Assembly: GCA_013152105.1 (NCBI GenBank)
Contig: JAADHA010000119.1
Location: 1 to 6,573 of the forward strand
Length of the DNA stretch: 6,573 nt
Direction: 5' to 3'
Source of the DNA: Oligoflexia bacterium
GTDB lineage: Bacteria > Myxococcota_A > UBA796 > UBA2385
In this document: in pieces, positions 5,096 through 6,573 of the stretch
Numbering within the stretch: the first letter of the stretch is position 1
Layout of the letters: each line of letters starts with the position of its first letter
Notes under the pieces: model-generated
Seen by the model: the letters and a program-made list of their open reading frames with translations, nothing else
The model's database searches: none
Told to the model about the DNA's origin: nothing
Translations under genes and position numbers: made by a program

Positions 5096-6573
5096 TTAGT
5101 TGCTGCGCCCGTAGCGCAGCTCGCCCTTGCTCGCGTCGTACCAGGTGATGTGGACGACGCCGTCCACGTCCACCGCGATGCTGGGCGCGATGCCTACGTC
5201 ACCGACATCATCGACCGTCCACACGGTCCAGGTGGCGCCACTCTTGCTGGCGACCTTGAGATCACCGTTGGTGGCGTCGTAGTAGGCGATCCAGGGATCG
5301 CCCTTGTCGTCGAAGGCCAGCGCCGCGTACTCGCCCACCGCCCCCGAGGAGTCAACCGTCTCGGCGGACCAGGTGAAGCCGCCGTCCTCGCTGCAGCCAT
5401 AGCGCAAGTCGGCGCTGCTGCTGTCGTACCAGGCGGTACACAGGTCGCCGACACCGTTGATGGCCAGGCTGGTGTACCAGCCGTCCGCCGCGATGGTCTC
5501 GGAGTAGGCCAGGGACTCGAGCGTCCAGTCCAGCCGCGTAAACTGCGCTTCCTGGGCCAGGGCGCAGTCGTCGTAGTAGGCGATGTTGTCGTAGCCACTG
5601 TCGTCCATGGCCAGGCTGGTCCAGTGGCCGATCTCGCAGTCTTCGAGGCCAAGCTGGTACAGGTAGTTCTCATCGACATTGGTATAGAATGCGTCGATTC
5701 CCAGCAGCGTCCACGGCGCGCTGAGGATGTCTGCCAGGCGCGGCTCGCGGTTGTCATGGTCGTAGTAGGCGAAGCTGGGCAGGTTGGCGTCGTCGACGTC
5801 GATGGACACGTAGCGACCCAGGTCCTCGCTGCCGCTGGTCGCGTAGTCATCGACCACGAATTCATCAGACCAGGTCCCGTCGCTGTCCCGATAGAGGTAG
5901 TCCAGCTCGGTGCGGGCGGTGCTGTCCTCGTAGAAGCTGTAGCCAAGCTGGAGCCGGTCGGCGGCGTCGATGACCGTGTCGATGTGCTCGCCGGCGATGC
6001 CCGTGCTGTGGCGCACGATGGTCTCGGTGGCCGACCAGCCGCTGCCATCGTCCAGCGCGTACTGGAGCCCGCCGATGTCGGCGTTGTACCAGACCACGTG
6101 CACCTGCTTGTCGCTGTCGACCGCCACGGCCGAGGGGTTGCCGCAGTCGCAGCCGGTCTCGAGGGTCTGCACGGTGAAGCGCTCGTCAATGGTGCCGTCG
6201 CAGTTGTTGTCGATGCCGTCGGCGTAGACCTCGGCGGCATCTGGCGAGACACCAGCGTCCGCGTCATCACAGTCGGCACCTCCGAGGATGTCACTGCCGT
6301 AGCCATCGCCGTCCAGATCGTCGTCCGGCGTGGTGTCGCTGCAGTCGTTGTCGATGCCGTCGTAGGGTGTCTCCGGGGCGTCTGGATTTACGCTGGAATC
6401 ACCGTCGTTGCAGTCCCCCTCGGCCTCGGTCCAGCCGTCGCCGTCGTCATCGCTGTTCTCTGGGGTGAGCGTGGTGCCCCCGTCCGCGGTGCCCCCGTCC
6501 GCGGTCCCGCCCGCGTCACCAGTGGCGCCCGCGTCGGTGGCCCCGGCGTCGGTGGCCCCGGCGTCGGTGGCCC
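5096..6573 (-). CDS. secreted or surface protein: Ala/Thr/Asp/Gly linker, two MopE-type metal-binding repeats, seven-repeat propeller (N-terminus missing)
   Basis: The frame is open from the window edge to TAA at 5098-5096, giving 491 residues with no start inside. GTG at 6172-6170 is internal, since the MopE-type repeats upstream of it are in the same frame. Order: a linker of ATDAG pentads and G-T-A-D-G pentads (about 6473-6571); repeat 1 (6323-6451; DDDGDGW, GDCNDGDSSVNPDAPE, DGIDNDC); repeat 2 (6182-6319; DLDGDGY, ADCDDADAGVSPDAAE, DGIDNNCDGTIDE). These match the putative metal-binding motif family named after MopE; DxDGDG is a calcium-loop-like core. From about 6145 to 5099 there are seven repeats of roughly 48 residues with the pattern 'A(V/L)D..G..(H/W)(I/V)(A/T)WYD...G.L+Y', the last ending in ELRYGRSN, which suggests a seven-bladed beta-propeller. 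Such proteins are usually lipoproteins or secreted and bind ligands or other proteins; no enzymatic residues stand out. The signal peptide or lipobox should lie beyond the window. Confidence 0.88.
   Translation of the reverse strand, partial: ATDAGATDAGATDAGATGDAGGTADGGTADGGTTLTPENSDDDGDGWTEAEGDCNDGDSSVNPDAPETPYDGIDNDCSDTTPDDDLDGDGYGSDILGGADCDDADAGVSPDAAEVYADGIDNNCDGTIDERFTVQTLETGCDCGNPSAVAVDSDKQVHVVWYNADIGGLQYALDDGSGWSATETIVRHSTGIAGEHIDTVIDAADRLQLGYSFYEDSTARTELDYLYRDSDGTWSDEFVVDDYATSGSEDLGRYVSIDVDDANLPSFAYYDHDNREPRLADILSAPWTLLGIDAFYTNVDENYLYQLGLEDCEIGHWTSLAMDDSGYDNIAYYDDCALAQEAQFTRLDWTLESLAYSETIAADGWYTSLAINGVGDLCTAWYDSSSADLRYGCSEDGGFTWSAETVDSSGAVGEYAALAFDDKGDPWIAYYDATNGDLKVASKSGATWTVWTVDDVGDVGIAPSIAVDVDGVVHITWYDASKGELRYGRSN
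6473..6573. repeat. in-frame 15-bp tandem repeats encoding pentapeptides
   Basis: Two related arrays of period 15. GGTGCCCCCGTCCGC occurs at 6473-6487 and 6488-6502 with a decayed third copy. GCGTCGGTGGCCCCG occurs at 6531-6545 and 6546-6560 and is cut by the window edge at 6561-6573, so its length is unknown. They encode G-T-A-D-G and A-T-D-A-G units on the minus strand. Because the period is a multiple of three, copy changes alter linker length without breaking the frame. Confidence 0.85.

Noticed and set aside
5194..6306. 370-residue minus-strand frame overlapping the propeller protein, rich in Thr, Ser, Pro and Arg
   Set aside because: Out-of-frame reading of the propeller gene. The low-complexity composition follows from the repeated GAC/GTC codons of the real frame.

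Overview
The window is GC-rich (except one AT-rich control region near 3520-3610) and looks like a chromosome or MAG contig from a Myxococcota/'Deltaproteobacteria'-type organism. The grounds are the very high third-position GC, two MopE-type putative metal-binding repeats next to an Ala/Thr/Asp/Gly tandem linker, and the family flavour of the genes. This is an inference from style, not a placement.

Layout. Bases 1-113 hold the last codons of a plus-strand gene that enters from outside the window. Everything else that is convincingly coding lies on the minus strand. Reading in the direction of transcription (high to low coordinates): a surface or secreted protein with two MopE-type repeats and a C-terminal seven-repeat propeller (5096-6573, N-terminus missing); a two-domain GNAT acetyltransferase-like protein (3975-5006); about 475 bases without a confident gene, containing hairpins, a T-tract, a promoter and a Fur-box-like operator; then a tight four-gene operon (3500 down to 250).

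The operon is the centre of interest. Its order is outer-membrane porin-like barrel, ApbE (FAD:protein FMN transferase), an exported FMN-binding-domain protein with the flavinylation motif VTGAT, and a four-helix membrane protein rich in histidines that looks like a b-type cytochrome. All three junctions are stop/start overlaps (TGATG, ATGA, ATGA). The promoter is followed by TGATAATCAATATCA, which matches the 7-1-7 Fur consensus at 13 of the 14 specified bases. Together this suggests an iron-repressed, flavin-based extracytosolic electron-transfer module: electrons would pass from the membrane through heme b to a covalently flavinylated periplasmic protein, with a porin providing substrate access, most plausibly ferric iron reduction for uptake. 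The redox direction and substrate are inference.

One serious anomaly: the apbE reading frame is broken by a frameshift between about 1727 and 1746. The N- and C-terminal halves, each with good family motifs, lie in different frames. Either the gene is dead, the sequence has an error, or translation shifts frame. The window does not decide which.
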